A DNA stretch of 64,000 bases from Magnetospirillum moscoviense (lineage in GTDB: Bacteria; Pseudomonadota; Alphaproteobacteria; Rhodospirillales; Magnetospirillaceae), in the NCBI RefSeq assembly GCF_001650635.1, contig NZ_LWQU01000011.1:1-64000 (forward strand). The letters run 5' to 3'. The position numbers were made by a program, and so were the translations under genes. Each line of letters begins with the position of its first letter. Within the stretch, counting starts at the first letter, position 1. Shown here piece by piece: positions 23,316 to 33,106 of this stretch. Below the pieces are notes generated by a model. It worked only from the letters and a program-made list of their open reading frames with translations. It did not search any database and had not been told where the DNA came from.

Positions 23316-24002
23316 ATGCAAATTCTTGTCGCCGACGACCACAAGCTGGTGCGCGACGGCTTGAAGCCTTTTTTGCACGAGCTTGATCCCACCGCCGAGA
23401 TTCTGGACGCCGCGACCTTGGACGAAGCCCTGACCGCCGCCGCCACGGCCGAGCATCTGGGCCTGATCCTGCTGGACCTGATGATGCCCGGCATGGACGG
23501 CTTGAAGGGGATCGAACGCGTCAAGACCAAGTATCCGTCGGTGCCGGTGGTGGTGGTGTCGGGCTTTTCCACCCGCGATCACGTCGTCGCCGCCGTCCAG
23601 GCCGGCGCCTCGGGCTTCATCCCCAAGACGGTCAGCGGCGCTGCCATGGTCAACGCCCTGCGCCTGGTCCTGTCGGGCGAGAAATACCTGCCGTCCAGCA
23701 CCTTCTTCGAGACGCCGGGCGGCCTGAACGGGATGCCGCCCTCGCCCAATTTTTGCCGACCGAACGGCGTGCCCGCCCCCTTCGACAAGCTGTCCAAGCG
23801 CGAGGCGGAAATCCTGCTGCTGCTGGTCGAAGGTCGGACCAACAAGGAAATCGCCATCGCCCTGGACCTGCAGGAAATCACCATCAAGGTGCATCTGCGC
23901 AACGTCTACCGCAAGATCGGCGCCGCCAATCGCGCCCAGGCGGTCCGCATCGCGATGTCGTCGGGATGGGCGCCGGCCCAGCCCCAGCCGATGCAGGTCT
24001 GA
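23316..24002 (+). CDS. LuxR/NarL-family response regulator
   Basis: 228 residues. A receiver domain (about residues 1-120; acidic pair ADDH, phosphoacceptor Asp in LLDLMMPGMDG, Lys in IPKTVSG) is joined to a LuxR-type helix-turn-helix (LSKREAEILLLLVEGRTNKE, about residues 160-180, then IKVHLRNVYRKIG). Start at 23316 with GGAGG eight bases upstream; the frame is open further up but lacks a ribosome site. Same strand as the hybrid kinase just before it, so probably the pair of a two-component phosphorelay. Confidence 0.9.
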   Translation: MQILVADDHKLVRDGLKPFLHELDPTAEILDAATLDEALTAAATAEHLGLILLDLMMPGMDGLKGIERVKTKYPSVPVVVVSGFSTRDHVVAAVQAGASGFIPKTVSGAAMVNALRLVLSGEKYLPSSTFFETPGGLNGMPPSPNFCRPNGVPAPFDKLSKREAEILLLLVEGRTNKEIAIALDLQEITIKVHLRNVYRKIGAANRAQAVRIAMSSGWAPAQPQPMQV

Positions 24003-24080
24003 ACGGCCTTCATCCACGGCGCTTGCCTTTGGTTTCGATCTGACCGATTAATGCGCCCTTCATTCCGACGGTGAGAAGGC

Positions 24081-24587
24081 ATGGCAATCGTCTATCTGGG
24101 TCTGGGCACCAATCTGGGCGACCGCTTCGCCAACCTGAGGGCGGCCATCGACGCCCTTGAGGCGGTGGGCCGGGTCGAGGCCCGCTCGAAGGTCTACGAA
24201 ACCCAACCCCTTTACGTCACCGAGCAGCCGGCCTTCCTGAACATGGCGGTGCGCCTGTCGACCACGTTGACGCCACCGGCCTTGCTGGCCGAACTGAAGC
24301 GCCTGGAAGCCGCCATCGGCCGGGTCGCCTCGGTGCGCTATGGCCCGCGGCTGATCGACCTCGACATCTTGCTGTATGACGACATCGCGCACGACAGCCC
24401 CGACCTTGTCATCCCGCATCCCCGCCTGACCGAACGTCATTTCGCCCTGATCCCGCTGGCCGACATCGCGGCGTCGATCGTCCACCCCATCCACCGCCAA
24501 ACCATCCGCACGCTGCTTGACGCCCTGCCCGCCGACGACGGCGTCCGCTTGGCCGACGAGATGGCGATGCGCGAGTTGGTCGCCTGA
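24081..24587 (+). CDS. folK: 2-amino-4-hydroxy-6-hydroxymethyldihydropteridine pyrophosphokinase
   Basis: 168 residues. Transfers pyrophosphate from ATP to hydroxymethyl-dihydropterin in folate synthesis. Family signatures are visible: YLGLGTNLGDR at the N-terminus, YETQPLYVTEQPAFLNMAV, and the RYGPRLIDLDILLYDD block with its magnesium-binding Asp pair, then IPHPRLTERHFAL. It is followed 18 bases later by folB, forming a small folate unit. Confidence 0.95.
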   Translation: MAIVYLGLGTNLGDRFANLRAAIDALEAVGRVEARSKVYETQPLYVTEQPAFLNMAVRLSTTLTPPALLAELKRLEAAIGRVASVRYGPRLIDLDILLYDDIAHDSPDLVIPHPRLTERHFALIPLADIAASIVHPIHRQTIRTLLDALPADDGVRLADEMAMRELVA

Positions 24588-24605
24588 CCGCAAGACGAGG
24601 AACAG

Positions 24606-24986
24606 ATGTTCGCAAAGGGCGAAAACACCCAGCTTTACCGTATCCTGGTCCGCGACCTGGTCTTGAAGTGCTCGATCGGCATCCACGCCCATGAATTGCT
24701 GGCCCCCCAACGGGTCCGCGTCAACGTCGATATGGCGGTGTTCGAACTGGCCGGCCCGCAATCGGACGACATCGCCAACGTCGTGTCCTACGAGGACATC
24801 ATCGAAGGCATCAAGACCATGCTGGCCAACGGCCACATCAATCTGGTCGAGACCCTGGCCGACAAGATCGCCGCCCTGTGCCTGACCGACGACCGCGTCA
24901 ATTCGGTGCGGGTGCGGGTGGAAAAGCTGGACGTCTACGCCGAGGCCGCCTCGGTCGGCATCGAGATCGAACGTCGGCGCGACTGA
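24606..24986 (+). CDS. folB: Dihydroneopterin aldolase
   Basis: 126 residues. Converts dihydroneopterin to hydroxymethyl-dihydropterin, the step before FolK. IHAHELLAPQRVRVNVDM and VVSYEDIIEGIK are diagnostic; the Glu in NLVETLADKIA is the conserved ligand. GAGG lies six bases before the ATG. Co-directional with folK; folP is not in the window. Confidence 0.93.
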   Translation: MFAKGENTQLYRILVRDLVLKCSIGIHAHELLAPQRVRVNVDMAVFELAGPQSDDIANVVSYEDIIEGIKTMLANGHINLVETLADKIAALCLTDDRVNSVRVRVEKLDVYAEAASVGIEIERRRD

Positions 24987-25017
24987 CCGACGGCTTCGCG
25001 TTTTCAATATGAGGATA

Positions 25018-25047
25018 TTGACAGGCACTACTCCTAAAGGGTAAGCT
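25018..25047 (+). promoter_or_regulatory. Candidate promoter before the small membrane protein
   Basis: TTGACA at 25018-25023 matches the -35 consensus. A weak -10 (TAAGCT, 25042-25047) follows after 18 bases. Two similar tracts, CCTAAAGGGTAAGC (25033-25046) and CCTAAGAGTAAGC (about 25068-25080), occur between here and the start codon and could be operator-like repeats. Confidence 0.35.
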
Positions 25048-25081
25048 TTCACTCAGCAAACCTACACCCTAAGAGTAAGCC

Positions 25082-25273
25082 ATGCCCCAGGATGTCTCGC
25101 CGCCCGTCTCGCCCAACGGCCTCTCGGCCGACAACGCCCTTCGGGTCCTGCTGCTGACGTCGTTTTATGCCGGCGCGGTCTTTTTCGCGGTGGCGTTCTC
25201 GCCTAGCATGGGCTTTGCGCCCAATCAGCACGGTCCGCTGGCTGTCGCCAGCCAAAGCGCCGCGCTGCGCTAA
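25082..25273 (+). CDS. Small single-span membrane protein, unknown
   Basis: 63 residues. A polar N-terminus is followed by one hydrophobic helix (about residues 20-41, LRVLLLTSFYAGAVFFAVAF) and a short tail. I recognise no family. It has its own plausible promoter and codon use like the rest of the window, but no strong ribosome site. It is convergent with the next kinase gene. Confidence 0.45.
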   Translation: MPQDVSPPVSPNGLSADNALRVLLLTSFYAGAVFFAVAFSPSMGFAPNQHGPLAVASQSAALR

Positions 25274-25301
25274 CCCGGACTTTTCAGGATAAGGTCGCTG
25301 A

Positions 25302-26351
25302 TCACGCCTGGGCCGCGGCGGCATCGGCCTTGACGACCCGGGCGGCCGGCAGGCGAACCACGACCTGGGTGCCGTTATTGGGGAAGCTGTCCAGCTTCAG
25401 CGATCCGCCATGCAATTCCACCAGCCCGCGGGCGATCGGCAGACCAAGGCCGGGGCCGTCATAGCTGCGGGTATAGCTGGATTCACCGCGATCCAGCGGC
25501 CGCAACACGCGGTCGATGTCACCCGGGCGGATTCCGATGCCGGTGTCCGAGACCTCGAAGACGAAATCACCCGATTCGGCGACACGACACCTGAGTTCCA
25601 CCCGGCCGCCGGCCGGGGTGTACTTGACCGCGTTGGACAGCACGTTCAGCAAGACCTGCTTGATGCGGCGGGCATCGACCCGCAACTCGGGCAGATCGGC
25701 GATCGGTTCGACGAACAGCAGCACCCGATTGCTGTCGGCCTTGGGACGGATCAGACGGGCCACGGATTCCACCAATTCCGACGGATGGACTTGTTCCTCG
25801 CGCAGATCGACGCGGCCCGATTCGATTTGCGACACATCCATGATGTCGTCGATCAATTGCAGAAGATGCTGCCCGGATTCCTCGATGCCGGCGGCATATT
25901 CGCGATAGCGCGCGCTGCCCAGCGGCCCCAGCATCTCGTTGCGCATGACCTGCGAGAAGCCAATCACCGCATTCAACGGCGTCCGTAATTCGTGACTGAT
26001 ATTGGCCAGGAACTCGGTCTTGGCCTGGCTGGACCGTTCGACCTCGCGCTTGGCCTCGGCCAGTTCCTCGGCCAGGATTATCTTGGTGGTGAAGGACCGG
26101 GCCAGCAATCCCACCCCCATGGCCACCAGCGCCGAGATGGCCAGCAAGATGAGTTCCGACATCTCGTCTATCGGGCGGCCGGCCAGCCAATCGAGCAACG
26201 CATGGACCCGGCGCCACACCATCAGGATCATGCCGGCGCTCAACACCAGCCAGCCCAGACTCCAGCCATCGCGACGGGCGATGCCCAGGGCCACAAGGGC
26301 TGCTGCAATTTGCAGCGAAATCGACAGGCCTAGTACGGCAAGCATGGACAC
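25302..26351 (-). CDS. Membrane-bound sensor histidine kinase
   Basis: 349 residues from a GTG at 26351 (347 from the ATG at 26345). Three hydrophobic segments fill about the first 90 residues (SISLQIAAALVALGIA, LGWLVLSAGMILMV, LILLAISALVAMGVGLLA). A short coil leads to the phosphoacceptor box SHELRTPLNAVIGFS, N box (LNVLSNAVKYTP), G1 (SDTGIGI) and G2 (GPGLGLPIARG). There is almost no periplasmic sensor domain. No response regulator is adjacent. Its kinase core is close in sequence to the PAS kinase at 9985-11655, suggesting duplication. Confidence 0.88.
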   Translation of the reverse strand: MSMLAVLGLSISLQIAAALVALGIARRDGWSLGWLVLSAGMILMVWRRVHALLDWLAGRPIDEMSELILLAISALVAMGVGLLARSFTTKIILAEELAEAKREVERSSQAKTEFLANISHELRTPLNAVIGFSQVMRNEMLGPLGSARYREYAAGIEESGQHLLQLIDDIMDVSQIESGRVDLREEQVHPSELVESVARLIRPKADSNRVLLFVEPIADLPELRVDARRIKQVLLNVLSNAVKYTPAGGRVELRCRVAESGDFVFEVSDTGIGIRPGDIDRVLRPLDRGESSYTRSYDGPGLGLPIARGLVELHGGSLKLDSFPNNGTQVVVRLPAARVVKADAAAAQA

Positions 26352-26416
26352 CCCACTGGCGCGGTTCCACTGTTACTATGGGCGGCCCACCCTAACTCAA
26401 CACCCCATACACACGG

Positions 26417-27394
26417 TTACTCGCCAATGGGTTCATCCCGGCGACACATGGCCGCCAGGCCGGCAAATGCCGGTTCTGGATGCAGGATCAACCAGACCGG
26501 GATCTCGGACAGGTAGGGGCCAAAACGGCCCTTGTCTTCGAAGCGACGGCGGAAGTCCGAAGTTCGAAAGGCATCCTTGACGCGCGGCAGGATGCCGCCA
26601 GCGATGAACACGCCGCCCTTGGCGCCCAGGCTGAGCGCCAAATTGCCGGCAACCGTGCCCATCATGGCGAAGAACATCCGCAAGGTATCGGCGCACACCG
26701 GGCAGCCCCCGGCCCCGGCCTGTTCCAGCACCCAGGGCGGCGTCACCTCGGCCGCAGGCGTGACGCCCTTCAGCGTGCACAGCGTCTGGTACAGGTTGAC
26801 CAGTCCCGGCCCCGACAACACCCGTTCGGCCGAAACGTGGCCGTAGCGGGCGCGCAGGATATCCAACACTTGGGCTTCACGCGGGTCGGTGGCGGCCATG
26901 GTGACGTGGCCACCCTCGGTGGCCAGGGCCACCCACTCGCCCGATGGTGTCGGCACCAGGCCCGACACCCCCAGGCCGGTCCCCGGCCCCAGCACCGCGA
27001 TGGGAGCGCCGGCAAGAGGCGCCCCGCCGCCCATCGTCATCAGGTCGGCACCGTGGATATGGCGCACCGACAGCGCGACCGCAGTGAAGTCGTTGACCAC
27101 CTGCAGCCGCTCGAAGCCCAACCTGGCCTGCAGTTCGGCGATGGAAAAGGACCAGGCGGCATTGGTCATCTCGACCCGATCGCCCGACAGCGCCGAGGCG
27201 ACGGCGAAGGCACCGGCCACCGGCGCTTTCGCCGGCTTCATATGATCGAGAAACAGTTGGGCGGCTTCGGCCGGGCCGGCATGCTCGCGGCAGCGATAGA
27301 CCATCATCTCGCCGATGGCACCGCTTTCATCGACCAGGGCGAAGCGGGCGTGGGTTCCCCCGATGTCGGCGATCAGCGCCGGCAGCCCGGCCAT
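26417..27394 (-). CDS. glk: Glucokinase
   Basis: 325 residues. Phosphorylates glucose with ATP. The phosphate-binding motif LIADIGGTHARFAL is at the N-terminus, with GPGTGLGVSGL and EGGHVTMAATD in the middle and GGVFIAGGILPRV near the end, typical of the bacterial Glk family. The start ATG at 27394 overlaps the glgA stop (TGATG). An open frame continues upstream inside glgA but belongs to the shadow. Placed with glgA it may feed or recycle glucose of the glycogen pool. Confidence 0.92.
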   Translation of the reverse strand: MAGLPALIADIGGTHARFALVDESGAIGEMMVYRCREHAGPAEAAQLFLDHMKPAKAPVAGAFAVASALSGDRVEMTNAAWSFSIAELQARLGFERLQVVNDFTAVALSVRHIHGADLMTMGGGAPLAGAPIAVLGPGTGLGVSGLVPTPSGEWVALATEGGHVTMAATDPREAQVLDILRARYGHVSAERVLSGPGLVNLYQTLCTLKGVTPAAEVTPPWVLEQAGAGGCPVCADTLRMFFAMMGTVAGNLALSLGAKGGVFIAGGILPRVKDAFRTSDFRRRFEDKGRFGPYLSEIPVWLILHPEPAFAGLAAMCRRDEPIGE

Positions 27395-28884
27395 CAGACG
27401 CCCCCCTTGCGACGCTTGCCGCCGGCCTGCGGCACCAGCCCCTGGTACAGCGACTGATAGCGCGCAGCCGAGCGCTTCCAGCTGAAATCCTGGGCGACGC
27501 AGGTCTTCTGGATCTTGGTCCAGGTTTCGGGCTGGCGAAACAGCCCGACGGCCCGTTCGACGCACCATTGGAAGGCGCCGGCATTGGCGTGCTCGAAGGT
27601 GAAGCCGGTGGCGGTGCCGGTCATCAGCCCATCATAGGTGGCATCGACCACGGTATCGGCCAAGCCGCCGGTGGCGTGCACCACCGGCACGGTGCCGTAG
27701 CGGAAGGCGTAGAACTGGGTCAGGCCGCAGGGTTCGAAACGCGACGGCATCAACAGCATGTCGCCGGCCGCCAGCAACTGGTGGGCCAGCTTCTCGGAAT
27801 AGCCGATGGTCACCGCGACCTGACGCGGGCTGGTGGCGGCGGCAGCGCGGAAGCCTTCCTCGAGCGAATGGTCGCCGGTCCCGACCACCGCCACCTGCGC
27901 CCCCATCCGCAGCAAGGCAGGCATCGCCGCCAGCACCATGTCCAGGCCCTTCAGGTCGTTGATGCGGCTGACCACCACCAGAAGCGGCGCGGCCGGATCG
28001 ATGGCCAAGCCCAACTCGGCCTGCAGGGCGGCCTTGTTGGCGGCCTTGCCGGCGGTGAAGTCGGACGGCACGTAAGTGTGCGGCAGGAACGGATCTGAAT
28101 CGGGGGTCCAGACCCGGTAATCGGCACCGTTCAAGATGCCGTCAAGGTCGGCGGCGCGGTGCGCCAACAGCCCTTCCATCCCCGAACCGTGCGGCGCCGC
28201 CTGGATTTCGCGGGCGTAACGCGGGCTGACGGTGGTCAGGCGGTCACTATAGAACAGGCCGGCCTTCAGGAACGACAGCTGGTCATAGAATTCCAGCCCC
28301 TCCATCTGGAACAGCTCCCACGGCAGGCCCAGGCGCGGCACCGAATCCTTGGGGAACACGCCCTGATAGGCGATGTTGTGGATGGTGAACACGGTCGCCG
28401 GCCGCTCGGCCGGAACCCAGGCATGCAGATAGGCCGGGGCCAGGCCGGTCTGCCAGTCATTGCCGTGCAGCACTTGCGGCCGCCACTTGACCGGGCTGTC
28501 CTCGGTCGACAGCCGGGCCGCCGCCCACGACAGCAGGCCGAAGCGCAAAAGATTGTCGGGATAATCGTTGCCGGCCCGGTCCTGATAAAGCCCGCCGGCC
28601 CGCCGATACATGGCCGGGCAGTCCAGCAGCCACAAGGGCACCCCCGATCCCGGCAGCTTGGCCGAGACCAGTGACACAGTGTCGCCGATCCCGAAGGGGT
28701 CGCCCAGATCGCCGACCTGGCGCTTGCCTTCGGCCAGGTCCAGGGCTTCCGGATAGGCCGGCATCAGCACGCGAATGTCGGTGCCGGCCTCGGTCAGCGC
28801 CGCCGGCAGCGCCCCCGACACGTCGCCCAGCCCGCCGGTCTTGGCCAGGGGAAACACCTCGGACGAAGCGAACAGCACGCGCAT
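27394..28884 (-). CDS. glgA: Glycogen synthase
   Basis: 496 residues. Adds glucose from ADP-glucose to glycogen. Bacterial starch-synthase motifs are clear: SEVFPLAKTGGLGDV near the start (KxGGL substrate loop), FTIHNIAYQG, and the C-terminal ADP-binding part with PSRFEPCGLTQFYAFRYGT. Start at 28884. It is divergent from glgC across a 155-base gap, and translationally coupled to glk. Confidence 0.95.
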   Translation of the reverse strand: MRVLFASSEVFPLAKTGGLGDVSGALPAALTEAGTDIRVLMPAYPEALDLAEGKRQVGDLGDPFGIGDTVSLVSAKLPGSGVPLWLLDCPAMYRRAGGLYQDRAGNDYPDNLLRFGLLSWAAARLSTEDSPVKWRPQVLHGNDWQTGLAPAYLHAWVPAERPATVFTIHNIAYQGVFPKDSVPRLGLPWELFQMEGLEFYDQLSFLKAGLFYSDRLTTVSPRYAREIQAAPHGSGMEGLLAHRAADLDGILNGADYRVWTPDSDPFLPHTYVPSDFTAGKAANKAALQAELGLAIDPAAPLLVVVSRINDLKGLDMVLAAMPALLRMGAQVAVVGTGDHSLEEGFRAAAATSPRQVAVTIGYSEKLAHQLLAAGDMLLMPSRFEPCGLTQFYAFRYGTVPVVHATGGLADTVVDATYDGLMTGTATGFTFEHANAGAFQWCVERAVGLFRQPETWTKIQKTCVAQDFSWKRSAARYQSLYQGLVPQAGGKRRKGGV

Positions 28885-29039
28885 GACCCAATCCCCTGTG
28901 CCACGAAATTGCAATGCCTAAGCCTAGCCCAACCCGACCGGCGGCGAAAGCGGAACCACCCACCCGGCGGGGGCGGTTGTATCCGCCCGGCGATTGTGGC
29001 ACCAATGCCCCGGGGGCACGGACAAGAGAGGGAGCGGGA

Positions 29040-30326
29040 ATGGCGAAGCATGACGAACGGACCGGCCATGAATGGGAAGCCAACCTTCGGCTGCGGCGCA
29101 CGCTGGCGCTGGTGCTGGCCGGCGGGCGCGGCTCGCGCCTGGGCGCGCTGACCGACTGGCACGCCAAGCCGGGCATTCCGTTCGCCGGCAAGTTCCGCAT
29201 CATCGACTTCACCTTGTCCAACTGCATCAATTCGGGCATCCGCCGCGTCGGCGTGCTGACCCAGTACAAGGCGCATTCGCTGATCCAGCACATTCAGCGC
29301 GGCTGGGGCTTCCTGCGCGGCGAGTTCGGCGAGTTCATCGAATTGCTGCCGGCCCAGCAGCGCACCGACGGCGAGGCCTGGTACAAGGGCACCGCCGATG
29401 CCGTCTACCAGAACCTCGACATCATCCGCAGCCACAAGCCGGAATTCGTCTTGGTCCTGGCCGGCGACCATGTCTACAAGATGGATTACGCCAAGATGCT
29501 GGCCCACCACATGGCCAGCGGCGCCGACACCACCGTCGCCTGTCTTGAGGTGCCGCTGGAGGAAGCCAAGGGCTTCGGCGTCATCGCCGTGGACGATGAC
29601 GATTCCATCATCCGTTTCGACGAAAAGCCCGAGAATCCGCGGCCCACGCCCACCGACCCGACCAAGGCGCTGGCCAGCATGGGCATCTATATCTTCAACG
29701 CCAATTTCCTGTACGAGCAATTGCTCGAGGATTCCGAGACCGCCGGAACCGAACACGATTTCGGCAAGAACATCATCCCCCGCCTGGTCGGCAAGCATCG
29801 GCTGGTGGCGCACCGCTTCCAGGATTCCTGCGTCATGCATGACGGCGCCACCGAACATTACTGGCGCGACGTCGGCACGCTGGACGCCTATTGGGAAGCC
29901 AATATCGACCTGACCACCATCACGCCGTCCTTGAACATCTACGACGATTCGTGGCCGATCTGGACCTATCAGGCGCAATTGCCGCCGGCCAAGTTCGTGT
30001 TCGACAATGACGAGCGCCGCGGCATGGCGGTGGACAGCATGGTGTCGGGCGGCTGCATCATCTCGGGCGCCACCGTGCGCCGCTCGCTGCTTTACTCGAA
30101 CGTCCGGGTCAATTCCTATGCCCTGGTCGAGGACACCGTGGTCCTGCCCAACTGCGACATCGGCCGCCATGCCCGGCTCAAGAAATGCATCGTCGATCAG
30201 GGCTGCACCATCCCACCGGGGCTGGTGGTCGGCGAGGACCCGGTGCTGGATGCCCAGCGTTTCTTGCGCAGCGACAAGGGCGTCACCTTGATCACCCCCG
30301 ACATGCTGCGGAACCTGGGGGACTAG
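29040..30326 (+). CDS. glgC: Glucose-1-phosphate adenylyltransferase
   Basis: 428 residues. Makes ADP-glucose from ATP and glucose-1-phosphate, the committed step of glycogen synthesis. [44 protein letters not shown] and ASMGIYIFN are conserved, and the C-terminal left-handed helix region ([25 protein letters not shown]) is complete. A purine-rich ribosome site (GAGGGAGCGGGA) precedes the ATG at 29040; the frame is open upstream but not conserved. The stop overlaps the convergent transporter gene by four bases. Confidence 0.95.
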   Translation: MAKHDERTGHEWEANLRLRRTLALVLAGGRGSRLGALTDWHAKPGIPFAGKFRIIDFTLSNCINSGIRRVGVLTQYKAHSLIQHIQRGWGFLRGEFGEFIELLPAQQRTDGEAWYKGTADAVYQNLDIIRSHKPEFVLVLAGDHVYKMDYAKMLAHHMASGADTTVACLEVPLEEAKGFGVIAVDDDDSIIRFDEKPENPRPTPTDPTKALASMGIYIFNANFLYEQLLEDSETAGTEHDFGKNIIPRLVGKHRLVAHRFQDSCVMHDGATEHYWRDVGTLDAYWEANIDLTTITPSLNIYDDSWPIWTYQAQLPPAKFVFDNDERRGMAVDSMVSGGCIISGATVRRSLLYSNVRVNSYALVEDTVVLPNCDIGRHARLKKCIVDQGCTIPPGLVVGEDPVLDAQRFLRSDKGVTLITPDMLRNLGD

Positions 30327-31225
30327 GCTTTCTTGCGTCCGGCCAGGAACAAGCCGCCGAAGATCAGGGCGGCGCCGGCGGCGTGGAAGGTGCGGAACTC
30401 CTCGCCCAGCAGGAGGATTCCCAGGATCGCCGCGAACAGGGGGATCAGATAGGTGAACTGGCCGGCGGTGGCGGCGCCGACGATCACCACGCCATTGTTC
30501 CAGAAATAATAGGCCGCCAGCGAGGCGAACACCGACGTATAGGCGATCACCGCCAGATTGCGCGCGGAAAGCTCGAGCGAGGCCCCCATCGCCGCCTCCC
30601 ACAGATAGAACGGAGCCGCCGCCACCACGCCGACGATCATCAGCGCGGTCAGCAAGGTGAACGGCGCCAGCGGAACCGGGAAGCGCTTCAGCATCACCGA
30701 GTAAAGCGCCCACGACAAGGTGGCGGCCAGCATGATGGCGTCGCCCGGCGTCAGCCCGACCTCGGCCACCCGCCACGGCTGGCCCTTGGTCACCACCAGA
30801 GCCACCCCGGCCACCGACACGACAATACCAAGCAGGGCGCGACCACGGATCGGCTCGCCCAGCCACAACCTGGCCAGCAGCAGTACCATCAGCGGCAACG
30901 AACTGCCGACCAGGGTGGCGTTGATGGCGGTGGTGGTCTGCAGCGACAGGTACAGCAGGGCGTTATAGGCGGCGACGCTGACCAGGCCTTGTGCCAGCAG
31001 GTGATGCCAATGGGCGCGCACGATGTCGGCATGGCGCCACAGGTCGCGCAGGGTGAACGGCGCCAGCAGGGCCAGGGCCAACACCCAGCGCCAGAAATTC
31101 AAGGCGACCGGCGGGATATCGCCGACGCTGGCCCGGGCCATCACGGCGTTGCCGGCCCAGAACAGGGCCGGCAGGACCAACAGGAACAGCCAGCGCGTGC
31201 GACGGGTCAAGGCGAGCCCAATCAA
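30323..31225 (-). CDS. EamA/DMT-family transporter
   Basis: About 300 residues, ten predicted membrane helices in two EamA repeats (first from [18 protein letters not shown], second around [19 protein letters not shown]). Drug/metabolite transporter superfamily; the substrate cannot be told. The probable start is a TTG at 31225 overlapping the stop of the upstream SGNH-like gene (TTGA); no ATG fits the conserved beginning. Probably co-transcribed with that gene. Confidence 0.85.
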   Translation of the reverse strand: MIGLALTRRTRWLFLLVLPALFWAGNAVMARASVGDIPPVALNFWRWVLALALLAPFTLRDLWRHADIVRAHWHHLLAQGLVSVAAYNALLYLSLQTTTAINATLVGSSLPLMVLLLARLWLGEPIRGRALLGIVVSVAGVALVVTKGQPWRVAEVGLTPGDAIMLAATLSWALYSVMLKRFPVPLAPFTLLTALMIVGVVAAAPFYLWEAAMGASLELSARNLAVIAYTSVFASLAAYYFWNNGVVIVGAATAGQFTYLIPLFAAILGILLLGEEFRTFHAAGAALIFGGLFLAGRKKA

Positions 31226-32370
31226 GGAAGCAGGGACTTGTCGAGCACGTGGCGCACCACCGTTTCGGCGATGGCGCGGTTGAAGGACGGGCTGTAATCG
31301 ACGATATCGACATAGGCATTGCCGGTCGCCGGTTCCAGTTCCGCCAGCCACAAAGTCTCGGGCTCGGTCGGCCGACCGGCGGCGCGGGCCTCGGCCAGGC
31401 GGGAATATCCCTTGGCGACACCGACCAGCGGGGCCATCTCGGTCGGGGAAACCGGCACCAGCCGTTTGGCATTGTCGTAAGCGAAGGTCGGCACCGGCTG
31501 CTGGACGAACAACACCTTGAAGCCCAAACGGTCGGCCATCGCCAAGATCATGCGGCGATTGACCTCAAGACGGGCCAGCGCCCGTTCGACCTCGGAATCG
31601 TGGGTGCAGACCAACGGCAGCAGGCCCTTGGCCGGCGGCGACCGCAGCCGTCCTGCCAGCTTGGCCAGGGCCGAGTGGGCCACCATGGTCGCCAGGCTGG
31701 GCTTGGCCTCGGTGGCCGCCAATTGCTCGCTGAAGGCGGTGCGGTCGGAACCATCGCAGCGCCGCAAGTCCTCGAACCCATCGATGAAGATCGCCAGGTC
31801 CGGCTTGTTGCCGGCCACCACCATCTGCTCCAGCGCGATTCGTTCCTGGGTCGAAATCCAGCCGGGCACACCGAAATTGAACACCCGCGCCGATTTGCCG
31901 GCCTCGAGCAGCAAGGTATCAAGATAGGCCGGGATGGTCTGGCCATCGGCATTGCCGGTCCCGAACACGGCGGAACCGCCGAAAACGAACACCTTGGCGC
32001 CTTCGCCCTCGACACGGGGCACCATCCGCCAGCCATCGGGCCCGACGGTGACGTGCTTTCCCGCGAAGGGCTTCATGCGATATTCGACCAACGGCCAATA
32101 ACCGGCATCGCCCAGGTCGCGCATTTCGCCCAACATCTCGCGCACCGGGCCGGCATCCTCGACCCCGTAGAGCTGGGATATCTGCTGATCGCTCAAGGTG
32201 GAACTGGCGTTCGGACGCGGCTCGGGTATTCTGAGCAAGACGATCCCAGCCACCAACTCGGCCACCGGCAGCAAGACCAGCAGCAGCAGGCAAAGCCGGG
32301 GGATCATCCGGGCCAGGGCGGCGAGCGGGTTGAACTCGGCTCGGGTGCGGAGGCGGCGACGGCGCATCAA
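31222..32370 (-). CDS. Membrane-anchored SGNH/GDSL hydrolase-like protein
   Basis: 382 residues. A basic N-terminus and one membrane helix (about residues 24-45, PRLCLLLLVLLPVAELVAGI) anchor a large extracytoplasmic domain. The nucleophile block reads VFVFGGSAVFGTGN, as in SGNH esterases of the alginate or peptidoglycan acetylation type. In the C-terminal block the expected Asp-x-x-His is VDIVDYSPSFN: the Asp is present but the catalytic His position is Asp. This suggests either an inactive or a modified esterase. It overlaps the transporter start and may modify a surface polymer. Confidence 0.7.
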   Translation of the reverse strand: MMRRRRLRTRAEFNPLAALARMIPRLCLLLLVLLPVAELVAGIVLLRIPEPRPNASSTLSDQQISQLYGVEDAGPVREMLGEMRDLGDAGYWPLVEYRMKPFAGKHVTVGPDGWRMVPRVEGEGAKVFVFGGSAVFGTGNADGQTIPAYLDTLLLEAGKSARVFNFGVPGWISTQERIALEQMVVAGNKPDLAIFIDGFEDLRRCDGSDRTAFSEQLAATEAKPSLATMVAHSALAKLAGRLRSPPAKGLLPLVCTHDSEVERALARLEVNRRMILAMADRLGFKVLFVQQPVPTFAYDNAKRLVPVSPTEMAPLVGVAKGYSRLAEARAAGRPTEPETLWLAELEPATGNAYVDIVDYSPSFNRAIAETVVRHVLDKSLLP

Positions 32371-32445
32371 GGTCCCTTGGCGGTGGGGGCGTTGCCGCTG
32401 GTGATACCGCGAATAGCAACGACTGGCAACGAGGAGCTGGAATCA

Positions 32446-32838
32446 ATGTTCGAGTTGCACCCCAGATTGACGGCCGACACCATCCCGGTAACCGACTGGC
32501 CGCTGTGTCGGGTCATGCTGATGCGCGACGCCAATTATCCGTGGTTGGTCCTGGTGCCGCGCCGCCACGGCGTGACCGAAATCCACGAACTGGACCAAAG
32601 CGACCGCCAGACCCTGATCGAGGAGATCGCGGCGGCATCGCAACGGCTGCAGAACCTGACCCAGGCCTACAAGATCAACGTCGCCGCGCTGGGCAACGTG
32701 GTGCAGCAACTGCATGTCCACGTCATCGCCCGCTTCACCACCGACCCGGCTTGGCCCAATCCGGTGTGGGGCGCCGTTCCGGCCAAGCCCTACGCCGATT
32801 CCGAAATGACCCGCCTTTTGGGGGCTTTTGCCAGCTAG
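32446..32838 (+). CDS. HIT-family protein
   Basis: 130 residues, single HIT domain. The triad region reads QQLHVHVIARF, so the first His of the usual HxHxH is Gln and two His remain, a variant seen in a subset of this family. The fold-typical DANYPWLVLVPRR and VGNVVQQ-like stretch (AALGNVVQQ) are present. HIT proteins hydrolyse nucleotide-phosphoryl bonds; the natural substrate is unknown. GAGGAG precedes the ATG at 32446. Divergent from the SGNH-like gene. Confidence 0.85.
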   Translation: MFELHPRLTADTIPVTDWPLCRVMLMRDANYPWLVLVPRRHGVTEIHELDQSDRQTLIEEIAAASQRLQNLTQAYKINVAALGNVVQQLHVHVIARFTTDPAWPNPVWGAVPAKPYADSEMTRLLGAFAS

Positions 32839-33106
32839 ATGAGGTTGAAGTTCAGCGCGTCCTGAAACATAATGCCGCCCGCGCCAAGAACCTCGACAGA
32901 AGACCCAAGGGAGAGAACGCATTCCATCGCGCCGGCCCTGGCCTTTTTCAGGCCCGCCGCCCTGCCGCCGCGATCAAGCCCAACTTCCGCCACGAAGTGA
33001 CCCTATCCTGCGAAGCGGATCAGCGGAAATCCCGTTGCCCGCCCCGATGTCGAGACAAGCTTTAAGTTCCTTTGACCAACCCACAATCGAGTTTTGGGAG
33101 ATGATG

